Origin: Trebonia sp963811335
GTDB lineage: Bacteria; Actinomycetota; Actinomycetes; Streptosporangiales; Streptosporangiaceae
Reading direction: 5' to 3'
Length of the DNA stretch: 64,000 nt
NCBI GenBank assembly: GCA_963811335.1
Contig: CAWERB010000002.1
Location: 40,778 to 104,777 of the forward strand
Positions 29,652-43,745 of the stretch are shown in pieces. A model generated the notes under the pieces. It saw nothing but the letters and a program-made list of their open reading frames with translations. It had not been told where the DNA came from and did not search any database. Numbering within the stretch: position 1 is the first letter of the stretch; every line of letters starts with the position of its first letter. The position numbers and the translations under genes were made by a program.

Positions 29652-30992
29652 GTGAGCTGGTCGGCGCTGGTCCCGGACGTGACGCCGCTGCGGGGGCCCG
29701 GGGCGGCCGGGTTCCGGGCGATGTTCGCCAGCCGGACGGTGGCGTACCTCGGGTCGCAGGCGGCGGAGGTCGCGCTGCTCGTCCAGGCGCAGCGGATCAC
29801 CGGGTCGCCGCTGGTGGTGGGGACACTCGGGCTGGCGGAGCTCGTGCCGCTCGTCGTATTCGGGCTCTACGGCGGCGTGCTCGCCGACCGGTTCGACCGG
29901 CGGGCACTGATGCGCTGGTCCGAGCCGGGCCTGGCCGGGTGCGCGGTGCTGCTGCTCGTCAACGCGCTGCTGCCGCGCCCGCTGCTGTGGCCGCTGTACG
30001 TGATCGCCGCGCTGATGATGGGACTCGCGTCGCTGCAGCGGCCGGCGTTCGAGGCGGCGACCCCGCGGGTGGTGCCGCGGGCGCAGCTGACCGCGGCCGC
30101 CGCGATCATGTCGCTGTCCACGAACGCGAGCGTGCTCGTCGGGTCCTCGCTCGGCGGCGTGCTGGCCGCCGCGCCCGGGCCCTGGCTGGTCTACGCGCTT
30201 GACGCGGTGGCCTTCGCCGTCTCGTTCGTCTTGCTGAGCCGCCTGCCGTCGCTGCCGCCGACGCGGGAGGAGTTGTCCGCTGCGGATGCTGACGGCTCGC
30301 CGGCTGACGGCCCGGCGCTGCGGGAGATCCTCGTCGGCCTGCGGTACGCGGTCGGCCGCCGTGACCTGCTCGGCTCCTACCTGGCGGACCTGTCCGCGAT
30401 GATCTTCGCCTACCCGAACGCGATGCTGCCGTTCCTCGCCGTGCAACTGCACGCCCCGTGGTCGACCGGGCTGATGTTCGCGGCGCCGTCCGCGGGCGCG
30501 TTCGCGGTGTCCGCGACCAGCGGCTGGATGCCCCGCGTGCGCCGCCACGGGCTTGCCATCGCGCTCGCCGCCTGCGGCTGGGGGCTGGCGATGGCCATGG
30601 TCGGCTTCGCGCCCGACGTCTGGGTCGCCCTCGGCTGCCTGGCCGTGGCCGGCGGGAGCGACGAGTGCAGCGCGGTGTTCCGTGACGCGATGTGGAAGCA
30701 GTCGATCCCCGATCACCTGCGCGGCCGGATGGCCGGGATCGAGCTGCTCTCGTACGCGGCGGGGCCGCCGGCCGGCCAGCTGCGCTCCGGCGCGGTCGCT
30801 GCCGTGACCAGCGTCCGCTTCTCGCTCGCGTCCGGCGGCCTGGCCTGCGTCGCGACGGTCGCCGTCGTCCTGGTGGCGTTTCCCGCCTTCCGGCGCTACA
30901 CCTCACCGGTCGCGCCCGCCAAGGCGTCCCCGGTTCCGCAGGTCCAGGCGCCTCCCGCGGCCCCGGCCTGTCCGCCTTCGCCGGCCCCGTAA
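29652..30992 (+). CDS. MFS transporter (EntS-like)
   Basis: 446 residues from a GTG start with about 11-12 hydrophobic segments. The motif A-like loop is GVLADRFDRRALMRW, and SIPDHLRGRMAGIELLSY matches the MFS_3 group that includes enterobactin exporter EntS. Predicted inner-membrane exporter of a small molecule; the substrate is unknown. The C terminus is a 35-residue Pro/Ala-rich tail. It ends next to a hairpin shared with the convergent amine oxidase. Confidence 0.88.
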   Translation: MSWSALVPDVTPLRGPGAAGFRAMFASRTVAYLGSQAAEVALLVQAQRITGSPLVVGTLGLAELVPLVVFGLYGGVLADRFDRRALMRWSEPGLAGCAVLLLVNALLPRPLLWPLYVIAALMMGLASLQRPAFEAATPRVVPRAQLTAAAAIMSLSTNASVLVGSSLGGVLAAAPGPWLVYALDAVAFAVSFVLLSRLPSLPPTREELSAADADGSPADGPALREILVGLRYAVGRRDLLGSYLADLSAMIFAYPNAMLPFLAVQLHAPWSTGLMFAAPSAGAFAVSATSGWMPRVRRHGLAIALAACGWGLAMAMVGFAPDVWVALGCLAVAGGSDECSAVFRDAMWKQSIPDHLRGRMAGIELLSYAAGPPAGQLRSGAVAAVTSVRFSLASGGLACVATVAVVLVAFPAFRRYTSPVAPAKASPVPQVQAPPAAPACPPSPAP

Positions 30993-31015
30993 CGGAATGT
31001 CCATTCCGCTACGGG
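30986..31015. terminator. Bidirectional hairpin between convergent genes
   Basis: Fourteen-nt arms (CCCGTAACGGAATG) with a 2-nt loop and one mismatch, spanning the stop of the MFS gene and ending 27 bp from the stop of the amine oxidase. Suited to terminate both. Confidence 0.65.
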
Positions 31016-31041
31016 CAGCTGGCTGAGCTGCTGCCACGCCG

Positions 31042-32950
31042 TTAATGGTGGCTCGGCGGTACGTCCAGGGCCGGGTTGCGGTCGAAGAAGCCGAACGGCT
31101 TCAGCCAGAACGAGACGATGTCCGCGGGCATCACCGGCCAGTCCTCCGGCCGGGTGATGTGGTGGATGCCGAACACGTACCAGAGCACCACGTCGGTGTT
31201 CTCGATGTTCCTGTCCGCCTCGGTCCAGGCGGGCAGGCCGGTGTCGCGCGCGGCCTGGACCGGGAAGTCACCGCACGGCCAGCGCTCGTCCGCGCGGTAC
31301 GGGGTGACCCAGAGGGTGTGGCCGATCACCTTGGCCCGCTTGAAAGCGGCGGACGCGGGGTCGAGCAGCGGCGGGAACGTCGCTGCGGGGATGAGCTTGT
31401 AGCCGACGGGGGTACCGAGGCCGTTCGCCACGTTGTCGTTCGCGATCTTCCAGCCGCGCTGCACGGACCAGTCGTAGTCCTGTTTCCCGTCCGCCTCGGT
31501 GCGCAGCGGGGTGCTTTCTACCGTCAGGCCGAGCGCGTACGGGTCGTCGTGGGCGGGCGGCGCCGGGCGCGACTCGGTGGCGTAGACGGTGTTGGCGGTC
31601 CCGTCCACGTCAAGATCGAGGCGGGCCACGATGAAGTGCTGATGGAACGGAGCGTAGAGGCCGTGATCGACCACGGTCCCGTTGACCGGGCGGCTGCCCG
31701 CAGCGGCGATGTGCGAGGTCACCATGATCCCGGTGGCGCGCACCTCGCACTCGATGCCGCCGTCCTGGTAGAACCGCCAGTACACCAGGTACTCGTAGTT
31801 GGCCACGGTGACGTGGAACGAGACGACGAGGCGCCTGGCCCGCCGCACCTCGGCGCCGGCCCGCTCGTCCACGTGCTTCCACAGCACCCCGCTGTCTTCC
31901 TCATGCACGCAGATCGCGTTCGCTATGGTCACCGGCTCGCCCGTTGAGTCGTGCACCACGGCGTCCAGGTAGGTGATCTCGCCGAGGCAGTCGCAGCCGA
32001 GGGTCAGCGAGGTGGTCATGAAGCCGAGCCCCCACTCGCCGATGTCGAACGCGGTCCGCCGGTAGTGGTCCGGGCTGGCGTCCCGGTACGGCACCACCAT
32101 CTCGGCGAACGACAGCCGGTGCGCCACCGGGCGGACCCGGCCGCCGTCGGCGAAGCCGACCTGGTGCAGAACCAGGCCCTCACGGTGGTTGAAGCCGAGC
32201 CGCAGCTGCCAGTTCTGCCAGCTGAGCAGGTTGCCGTCCAGGGTGAAGCTCACCCCGTCCGGCTGGCTCACGTGCAGCGGCGCCACCTCGCGCAGCCGCA
32301 TCGGAAGCAGGTCGGGCAGGTACTCCCCCATCACCTGCTGGCCGGGCTGGCCGGCGTGCCCGGTGTCCTCAAGCTCGAGCAGCTCCATCGTGTTCAGGTC
32401 GACAACGGGGTGCAGGCCGGTGAGGTGGCAGGCGTACGGGTTGCCGCGCTCGCTGCCCCGGTACCACATGTCGCACCAGCCGATCCGCCGGCCGGCGTAC
32501 CGTTCGGGGACCAGCTCCGCGCCGTACGCCCACATGTCGGCGAGCACCCGGGTCAGGTCGGTGACGCCGCGCCGGGTGAGCGCCTCGGTGACGAGCGGGT
32601 GCGCGCGGAGCATCGCGTCGCACTCGTGCCACTCATCCACGGTCATGTTCGGCTGCTGCCCGGGAAGGTGCTGCCAGCTGGTGACCGCGCCCTCGGTGCC
32701 CGCGTCTGCGGTGAGCGACACCACGGCCCGGTACGCCTGGCCGTCGGCCCGGTTCCAGCAGACGACGAGCGCCTCCCGCCTCGTCAGCCGCTCCCGATTC
32801 GAGGCCGCCCGAGCGAGCAGTCCGCCTTGGCCGGCTCCTTCAGCTCGATGGAGGCGAACCGCCAGCCGTCACCGACCCCCGGTCGCGGCGCACGATCGCG
32901 GCGGCCCGGCGGATCTCGCCGGCGGACAGCGGGTCCAGCGGATGGGCCAC
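31042..32950 (-). CDS. Copper-containing primary-amine oxidase, N terminus frame-shifted
   Basis: Copper/topaquinone amine oxidase that deaminates primary amines such as tyramine or phenylethylamine to aldehyde, NH3 and H2O2. The topaquinone tyrosine lies in TVANYEYLVYW; the copper histidines are in FHQHFIVARLD and FGIHHITRPEDWPVMP. The open frame (to 32724) lacks about 75 residues. Upstream the expected N terminus appears in other frames: a GTG at 32950 with GGAGGG before it gives VAHPLDPLSAGEIRRAAAIV, then one G is missing near 32883 (leading to VGDGWRFASIELKEP) and one base near 32820 (leading to LLARAASNRERLTRREALVV). Repairing both gives a normal-looking N terminus. Confidence 0.93.
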
Positions 32951-33112
32951 GAGCGTCCCTCCGTTCACGGGAATCCGGTCTCGCCGATTATCCCGCCGGC
33001 CGCGCCTGGACACACGGTGCCTCGCCGGCGCGGTCGCGGCAGTCAGCCGGCCGGGGTCACCTACTACACCTTCGAGCAACTCGAATGGCACAAGGGCGCG
33101 GAGCTCACGGCG

Positions 33113-33265
33113 TCAGGCGCCGGCCAGGACGGCGTCACCTGGCCGCAGCTCCATCCGCGTCGAGGTCGTGGGCGGCCCGGGGATCCCGTTGGCGTCGGGC
33201 GGCCCGGGCTGCGTGTCGGTCACCGTCGCCAGGTAGGACTCGGAGTCTTTAACGTGCCCGCGGCG
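33113..33265 (-). pseudogene. Possible 3' remnant of an unidentified gene
   Basis: A minus-strand frame ending in TGA at 33113 reads HVKDSESYLATVTDTQPGPP and on to MELRPGDAVLAGA, with nearly all third positions G or C, as in real genes here. No start codon precedes it before it runs into the divergent methyltransferase start at 33301. I do not recognise the family. It may be a truncated gene or a frame-shifted small gene. Nothing else is visible in the 350 bp between the amine oxidase and the methyltransferase. Confidence 0.3.
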
Positions 33266-33300
33266 AACACCAGCCGACGTACCGGGACATCCGGCGTAGC

Positions 33301-33966
33301 GTGGGCGGCGTGGACTACGCGGGCGCGGAGTACTGGGACCAGTCCTACCGGCAGCGGCGGGAGTCCGGCCACGACCTGGACTGGGCAGGCCTCTGGACCA
33401 GGCCGTTTCTGGTCCCGCTGCGGGAAGCGGGTGTGCGGACCATCTTGGAGCTGGGCTGCGGCACCGGCAACGACGCGGCCCGGCTGGCCGGCGAGGGCTA
33501 CACGGTCACCGCGGTCGACCTGTCGGGCGAGGCCATCGCGCAGGCACAGGCCAGGTTCGGGCCGCTGGCCAGGTTCCTGGTGGCCGACGTCGCCAAGCGG
33601 CTTCCTTTCGCCGACGGGACCTTCAACGCGGTCATGTCCAACGTCGCACTGCACATGTTCACCGACGCGGTGACCCGTACGGTGTTCACGCAGGTAGGGC
33701 GGCTCGTCCGCGCAGGCGGCCTGTTCGTGTTCCACGTCAACTCGCTGGAGGACCGGCCGCTGCGCGCCCGTAACCTGCCCGCGGTCGAGCTTGAGCCGGA
33801 CTTCGTGTCCGAGGAGTCGGGCCAGACCGTGCACTTCTTCTCCGAGCCTTACCTGCGCGAGCTGCTGGCGGGATGGCAGCAGGTGCGGCTGGAGCCGGTC
33901 CTGGTCCCGCACCGCACGACGGGCGAGGCCTTCAAGCATGTCTGGCGCGGCATCGCCCGCCGCTGA
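33301..33966 (+). CDS. Class I SAM-dependent methyltransferase
   Basis: 221 residues from a GTG start (a second GTG at 33310 is possible). Motif I is ILELGCGTGNDAARLAGEG, followed by VTAVDLSGEAIAQAQARFG, the LPFADGTFNAVMSNVALHMF motif and RLVRAGGLFVFHVNS. The pattern resembles tellurite/thiopurine-type small-molecule methyltransferases. The substrate is unknown. Confidence 0.88.
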   Translation: MGGVDYAGAEYWDQSYRQRRESGHDLDWAGLWTRPFLVPLREAGVRTILELGCGTGNDAARLAGEGYTVTAVDLSGEAIAQAQARFGPLARFLVADVAKRLPFADGTFNAVMSNVALHMFTDAVTRTVFTQVGRLVRAGGLFVFHVNSLEDRPLRARNLPAVELEPDFVSEESGQTVHFFSEPYLRELLAGWQQVRLEPVLVPHRTTGEAFKHVWRGIARR

Positions 33967-34143
33967 AAAGCATCGCTAGCCAGACCGCGGCACTTACCCC
34001 CGCTTCATGCGGATCAAGCAGCAGTTCCTCACCCGCGAAGCCCGCACCCTGCTCCGCGACTGGCCGGGCGTCCAGAGCCATTCGGCTTCGGGCCGATCGA
34101 GTAATAGGCTTCAGTGATCATTTGTCTGTGCCGGGAGTCAACA

Positions 34144-34992
34144 ATGCCGATGCCCTCAAACCAGCAGAACCAGAACGCGGCGGTGTGGGAGCCGCAGGTA
34201 GCTAACGGCCGGCTCGCGAATACGGCCGGCGCCAATCCGGCCGGGGTCTTCACCTCTGACCTGTCGGTATCGGAGTACGTGCTGCTCGGGGAGGCCGGAT
34301 TCGAGCCGCTCGGCTTCGTCGTCGGCTCCTCGATCTACCACGTCGGTTTGCAGGTTGGCCGGTGGAACCAGAACACCGAGCTCCAGGTCCTCACCCAGGC
34401 CATGTACAACGCCAGGGAACTGGCCATGGCCAGGATGCGCGCAGAGGCCGACCACCTGGCGGCCGACGGTATCGTCGGCGTGCAGCTGCGGCTGCAGATG
34501 TACGCCTGGGGTCAGAGTTGCCTGGAGTTCGTGGCCACCGGGACCGCGGTCCGGCACCTGACTGGCCAGGGCGCTCACCGCGCGCCCGACGGACGAGCGT
34601 TCACGTCCGACCTGTCGGCGCAGGACCTCTTCCGGCTGCTGGCCGCGGGCGCGGTGCCGGTCGCCTTCGTGCTCGGCACCTGCGTCTACCACGTCGCGCA
34701 CCAGGGCGTCATGCAGTCGCTGCGCCAGGCCGGCCAGAACCAGGAGATGCTGCAGTTCACCCAGGGCGTCTATGAGGCCCGTGAGCTGGCGCTGATGCGC
34801 ATGCAGGTCGAGGCGGCCGCGGCCCACTCCTCTGGCATCGTCGGTGTGACCGTGGAGGTCAAGAACCACGTATGGGGTGAGCACGCGACCGAGTTCCTGG
34901 CCACCGGCACGGCGATCCGCCGGCTCGCCGCTGAGCACAAGCTGCCGGAGACCTCCCCCCGGCCGACGTTTACGCTCGGCCTCGACAGCTAG
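34144..34992 (+). CDS. Tandem YbjQ / heavy-metal-binding domain protein
   Basis: 282 residues made of two copies of a YbjQ-like (DUF74) domain. Copy 1 (about residues 35-140) has FTSDLSVSEYVLLGEAGFEP and YHVGLQ ... NARELAMARMRAEADHLAADGIVGV; copy 2 (about 155-265) repeats FTSDLSAQDLFRLLAAGAVP and YHVAHQ ... EARELALMRMQVEAAAAHSSGIVGV. The ATG at 34144 follows GGGAG. YbjQ domains form pentameric rings; the heavy-metal label rests on weak evidence. Related duplicated proteins occur in other actinobacteria. Function unknown. Confidence 0.85.
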   Translation: MPMPSNQQNQNAAVWEPQVANGRLANTAGANPAGVFTSDLSVSEYVLLGEAGFEPLGFVVGSSIYHVGLQVGRWNQNTELQVLTQAMYNARELAMARMRAEADHLAADGIVGVQLRLQMYAWGQSCLEFVATGTAVRHLTGQGAHRAPDGRAFTSDLSAQDLFRLLAAGAVPVAFVLGTCVYHVAHQGVMQSLRQAGQNQEMLQFTQGVYEARELALMRMQVEAAAAHSSGIVGVTVEVKNHVWGEHATEFLATGTAIRRLAAEHKLPETSPRPTFTLGLDS

Positions 34993-35548
34993 GGCGTCGC
35001 CTGATGTCCGGCGGCGGGCGGGCTATGGGGGGCGCTTCCCGTCGTTCGCCCCATCCGGCAAAGCGGTCATACCGGGCAAAGTCCCGCTGTGGCGCGGCGC
35101 GCCGGGCCGCGCTCACGGGTTTTGCCGGTAAACATTTCACGACCGGTAAACAAAAGACGGCTAGAACGCTTTTTCTTTACATTGGGCGAAAAGTTTACCT
35201 GATACGAAAAATCTACCGGTAATGCTGAGCGTGCCGGGGCGCATGGTGCGTGATAGCGCCATAGCCTACGAGGTCATGAGCCGAGGGCGGCCGAGGAGCG
35301 GGATGGCGTCCCGCAGGTCACGGAGTCACCGGGCGAGTGCTGTCCGGGCTGTGACTGCCGGGCGGTGGTCCCCCGGGACTCCCTGATGACCCTCGAGGAA
35401 ACCGGGAGGGGTGGCCGGGGCGGGCGCTTGGCCGGGGTGAGCGGCTGGGGTGGCGGCGAAGGCCGGCCTGCGGGGCCGGCGGACGAGCTGCGCCGCGGGC
35501 GGACGGTCGCGGCCCCCGGTCCCGCACCGGGAAGAAGCAGCACAAAAC
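34993..35548. other. Gene-free region beyond the rRNA operon, with AT-rich repeat patch
   Basis: About 550 bp without a convincing gene. From 35124 to 35225 the base composition becomes clearly AT-rich against its GC-rich surroundings and contains GGTAAAC at 35127-35133 and 35145-35151, the inverted GTTTACC at 35193-35199 and ACCGGTAA near 35215. The rest is GC-rich with short open frames that look like chance. Confidence 0.5.
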
Positions 35549-35584
35549 AAAGAAGCCCGCCCCGGTGAAAGGGCGGGCTTCTTT
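35549..35584 (-). terminator. rRNA operon terminator
   Basis: On the minus strand a 13-14-bp stem AAAGAAGCCCGCCC with loop TTTCACC, followed by TTTGTTTTGT. This is a textbook intrinsic terminator placed directly after the 5S gene. Confidence 0.88.
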
Positions 35585-35591
35585 AAGTGTG

Positions 35592-35709
35592 TTCCGGCGG
35601 TGTCCTGCTCTCCCGCGAGGCCTCCCTCGCAGTACCATCGGCGCTGAAGAGCTTAACTTCCGGGTTCGGAATGGGACCGGGTGTTTCCCCTTCGCTATGG
35701 CCGCCGGGA
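35592..35709 (-). rRNA. rrf: 5S ribosomal RNA
   Basis: On the minus strand the sequence begins CCGGCGGCCATAGCGAAGG and contains the conserved CCCGGTCCCATTCCGAAC and GAAGTTAAGC blocks before closing with CCGCCGG. Length about 118 nt, located 85 nt after the 23S gene. Ends are approximate by a few bases. Confidence 0.93.
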
Positions 35710-35796
35710 ACTCTATTGAGCTGTTGAGCCAGAAGGCTCCCGGCCGCAGCTCGGGAACCGCACAGTGAACGCGATGCAAAAAGTGTGAGTGTGTAG

Positions 35797-40700
<4,904 letters not shown>

Positions 40701-40845
40701 CTGACACCAGGCGCCCCGCAAGAGGCACCCGGAAACCAGAAACCCAACCATGAGCTCAAACATCATGGCTATCACCGCGGAACCAGCTCCGAAGAACCAG
40801 CCCCGACGGGGGTTTCGTACATATATAATGCACTGGCTTTTAGCA

Positions 40846-40868
40846 CGCTGTTGAGTTCTCAAGAAACA
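40846..40868 (-). promoter_or_regulatory. Conserved rRNA leader element
   Basis: Minus-strand TTTCTTGAGAACTCAACAGC, with the short palindrome TTGAG-AA-CTCAA, lies about 150 nt before the 16S gene. Actinobacterial rRNA leaders carry this element; it is assigned to processing or antitermination. A variant recurs in the 16S-23S spacer. Confidence 0.65.
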
Positions 40869-40920
40869 GACGCTCTGCCGTTCCGGAGCTTTCGTTCTTC
40901 GCCTGCGGGGCTACTCTTTA

Positions 40921-40948
40921 AATTTACCCGGAATTTCCTTCTTGTCAA
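40921..40948 (-). promoter_or_regulatory. rRNA operon promoter (sigma-70 type)
   Basis: On the minus strand TTGACA (40943-40948) and TAAATT (40921-40926) are separated by 16 bp, about 220 nt before the 16S start. The -35 is perfect and the -10 is close to consensus. A second, weaker candidate further upstream uses TATACT (41017-41022). Confidence 0.7.
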
Positions 40949-41040
40949 ATCGGCCTCGGTCCGAAATATTCGAACCGTTTAGCCGGATTTGGCCATTTCG
41001 GATTTCCCAAGCCATCAGTATACCGGCCCTCCGGAGTGAT

Positions 41041-41056
41041 CTGGCACGCATGCCAG
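41041..41056. promoter_or_regulatory. Palindrome upstream of rRNA promoters
   Basis: CTGGCACGCATGCCAG, two 6-bp arms around CGCA, 19 bp upstream of the TATACT candidate -10. It may be an operator or upstream element for the rRNA operon; no factor can be named. Confidence 0.4.
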
Positions 41057-41267
41057 ACTCCGTAGAACCTTGTGTTACTGGTGGCTCCCCGGGTCCGGGC
41101 CCGCCTGATCGGCGTTCCCTCCCCCACGGGGCAACACGAACCTTACGGGTCCTGCGCACCTTCGTCAAATCGTTTCTGGCATCTCTTCATGCCCGTGTCG
41201 CCGGCGGCTCCAAACCACCCTCTCCACCGGCGTGCGCAGGCGTCAGCCGTACCGCGTTGAGCAGTGA

Positions 41268-42717
41268 TTACGAGTCGAAGCCGAGGCCGAGGCGGTCGAG
41301 CAGGCGGAGCCAGGCGTCGCGCCGGCCGTCGTTCCTGTCCGCCCGCGCGATGGAGGCGCGCGTCGCCTGAATCACACCCGAGCGCAGCGGCTCTGGCGGG
41401 AAAGGCAGCGGCTTGGAGTTGACCAGGGACAGCCGCTCCCGTTCGGGATCTCCTGGTTGGTAGAGCTTGTCGAGCAGCACCTGAGCGGCGAAGCGGGTGG
41501 CGCCGACGCCCAGGCCCGTATAGCCCGCCGCGTACGCGACCTGGCCGCCGTGCGCGGTGCCGAAGAACGCGCAGAACCGGCTGCACGTGTCGATGACGCC
41601 GCCCCACGCGTGCGTGAAGGAGACCCCCTCGAGTTGCGGGAACGTGTCGAAGAAGTGCCTGGCGAGCGCGGTGAACGTGGCGGGCCGCGTCTCGTGCTCG
41701 GCCCGGATGCGGCCGCCGTTGTAGTACACCGCGTCGTACCCGCCCCACAGCACCCGGTTGTCGCGGGTGGGCCGGAAGTAGTGAAACTGGTTGCCCAGGT
41801 CGGACGCGCCGCGGCCGTCCCGCCAGCCGAGCGAGTCGATCTGCGCCGCCGACAGCGGCTCGGTCATCAGCACGTAATCCCAGACCGGGATCACGTACGC
41901 GCTGATCCGGCGCAGCAGCGACCCGCCGGGCACGCCGGCGGCGAGCGCGACCCGGCCGGCCCGCACCGAGCCGTAGGGGGTCTTCAGCGTCATCCCCCGG
42001 CTTGCCGGTGCCGTCGGACCGCGACAGCGAGGTGACCGGGGTGTGCTCGTAGATCCGCACTCCGGCGTCCAGGCAGGCGCCGCGCAGCCCCCAGGCCAGG
42101 CGCCCGGGCTCGAGGAGCGCGTTGCCCGTCGTGTGCTTGAGCGCCCCCCGCCACAGCGGCGAGCTGAGCTCGGCGCGGGCGCCCGCCGCGTCGAGCACCG
42201 CTACCTCGTGGCCGAGCCGCCGTGACGCGACCGCCGCCTCGTCGAGCCCGTCGAGCTGCCAGTCCGCGGTCGCGAACCCGATCTCCCCGACGGGCCGGAA
42301 GTCGCAGTCGATGCCGTGCCGTGCGATCGTCTCGCCGATCTCGCGCAGGTTCTGCGCGCCGAGCTTCTCAAGCAGCGGCATCTCGTCGCCGAACCGCTCC
42401 AGGCCGTTGCCGATGCCGTGGGTGAGGCTGGCCGAGCAGAAGCCGCCGTTGCGGCCCGAGGCCGCCCAGCCCACGGTCTTCGCCTCGACGAGCACCACGT
42501 CGAGCTCCGGGTAGCGCTCCCTGGCGAGCAGCGCGGTCCACAGGCCGGTGAACCCGCCGCCGATGATCGCCAGGTCCGCGGTGACGCCGCCCGCCAGGGC
42601 GGGGAGCGGCTCCGGCGCGTCCGGCTGGTCAAGCCAGAAGGAGCGGGGCACCGCCCCCGCCAGGGACCGGGCGATCGCCAGGTCGGTCGGCTGGGGGCCG
42701 GCGCTTGAAGTGGTCAT
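41268..42717 (-). pseudogene. FAD-dependent amine oxidase (DadA/PuuB-like), frame broken
   Basis: About 480 residues once joined. The first half has the FAD motif DLAIIGGGFTGLWTALLARE, VVLVEAKTVGWAASGRNGGF and LSSPLWRGALKHTTGNALL; the second half has LGNQFHYFRPTRDNRVLWGGYD and the closing FAD-binding HGGQVAYAAGYTGLGVGATR. This arrangement is that of gamma-glutamylputrescine oxidase-like (DAO family) enzymes. Coding switches frame at a run of five Cs (41994-41998); removing one gives TGKPGMTLKTPYGSVRAGRV in frame. Probably a sequence error. It transcribes divergently from the ketopantoate reductase. Confidence 0.88.
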
Positions 42718-42778
42718 GCTCTGACTTTGGCACACGGGGACTTTGGCCCACGGGTGCTGTGACGATAGACATGAGGCC

Positions 42779-43745
42779 ATGCGGATCTGTGTGGTCGGCG
42801 CCGGGGCGATCGGCGGGATCCTCGCTTCCCGGCTGGCAGCGGTCGCCGACGTGTCCGTGCTCGCCCGCGGCGCCACGCTGTCCGCGATCAGGGATCGCGG
42901 GGCGCGGGTCGTCTCACCGGACGGCACGGCGGTGGTCACGCCGCTCGCCGCCTCCGATGACGCCGCGGACCTCGGCGCGCAGGACTTCGTGATCGTCGCG
43001 GTCAAGGCGCAGGCGATGGCGGGCGTCGCGGCGGTGGCCGGGCCGCTGCTCGGGCCGTCGACCGCCGTGCTGTCCACGCTGAACGGCGTGCCGTGGTGGT
43101 TCCTCGACGGGTTCGGCGGCCCGGCGGCCGGCCGTCACCTGGTCAGCGTCGACCCGGGCGGTGCCATCGCGGCCGTGTTCCCGGCATCCCGGGTGATCGG
43201 CGGCACCGTGCACCTGTCCGCGTCGTCGCCCGCGCCTGGCGAGGTGTCCTGGCACAGCGGGAACGGGCTGATCATCGGGGAGCTGGCCGGCTGACGCGTC
43301 GCCCCGGCTCGACGCGCTGGCCGGGGCGCTGCGGGCGGCCGGGTTCGACCTGACCGTGTCCCCGCGGATCCGCGACGACGTCTGGTACAAGCTGTGGGGC
43401 AACCTGACGCTCAACCCCGTCTGCGCGCTCACCGGCGCCACGACCGGGCTCGCGCTCGATGACGACCTGGCGCGCGACTTCATGTCCGCCGCCATGCTCG
43501 AGGCGCGGGCGATCGGGGAGAGGATCGGCTGCCCGATCGCGCAGTCGCCTGACGACCGGCACGCGGTGACCAGGAAGCTCGGCGACTTCGTGCCGTCGAT
43601 GCTGCAGGACGCGCGGGCCGGGCGGCCGCTTGAGCTCGACGCGCTGACCGGCGCGGTACGCGAGCTCGGCGCCCTGACCGGCGTGCCCACGCCGTGCGTC
43701 GACGCGATCCACGGGCTGACCAGGCTCTGGATGACCGCTCGCTGA
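42779..43745 (+). pseudogene. Ketopantoate reductase (2-dehydropantoate 2-reductase), frame broken
   Basis: NADPH-dependent reductase of the PanE/ApbA family, which makes pantoate for coenzyme A or reduces similar keto acids. The N-terminal Rossmann motif is MRICVVGAGAIGGILASRL, followed by DFVIVAVKAQAM and VLSTLNGVPWW; the C-terminal domain has DDVWYKLWGNLTLNPVCALTGA with the catalytic lysine. The frame stops at 43294 after IIGELAG; the C-terminal half continues one frame over from about 43290 (SPRLDALAGALRAAGFDL) to 43745. A one-base loss near 43285 explains it. Confidence 0.85.

Noticed and set aside
34007..34117. 36-codon open frame starting MRIKQQFLTREARTLL
   Set aside because: No ribosome site and no recognised family; it overlaps the leader of the YbjQ gene. 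Too weak to call.
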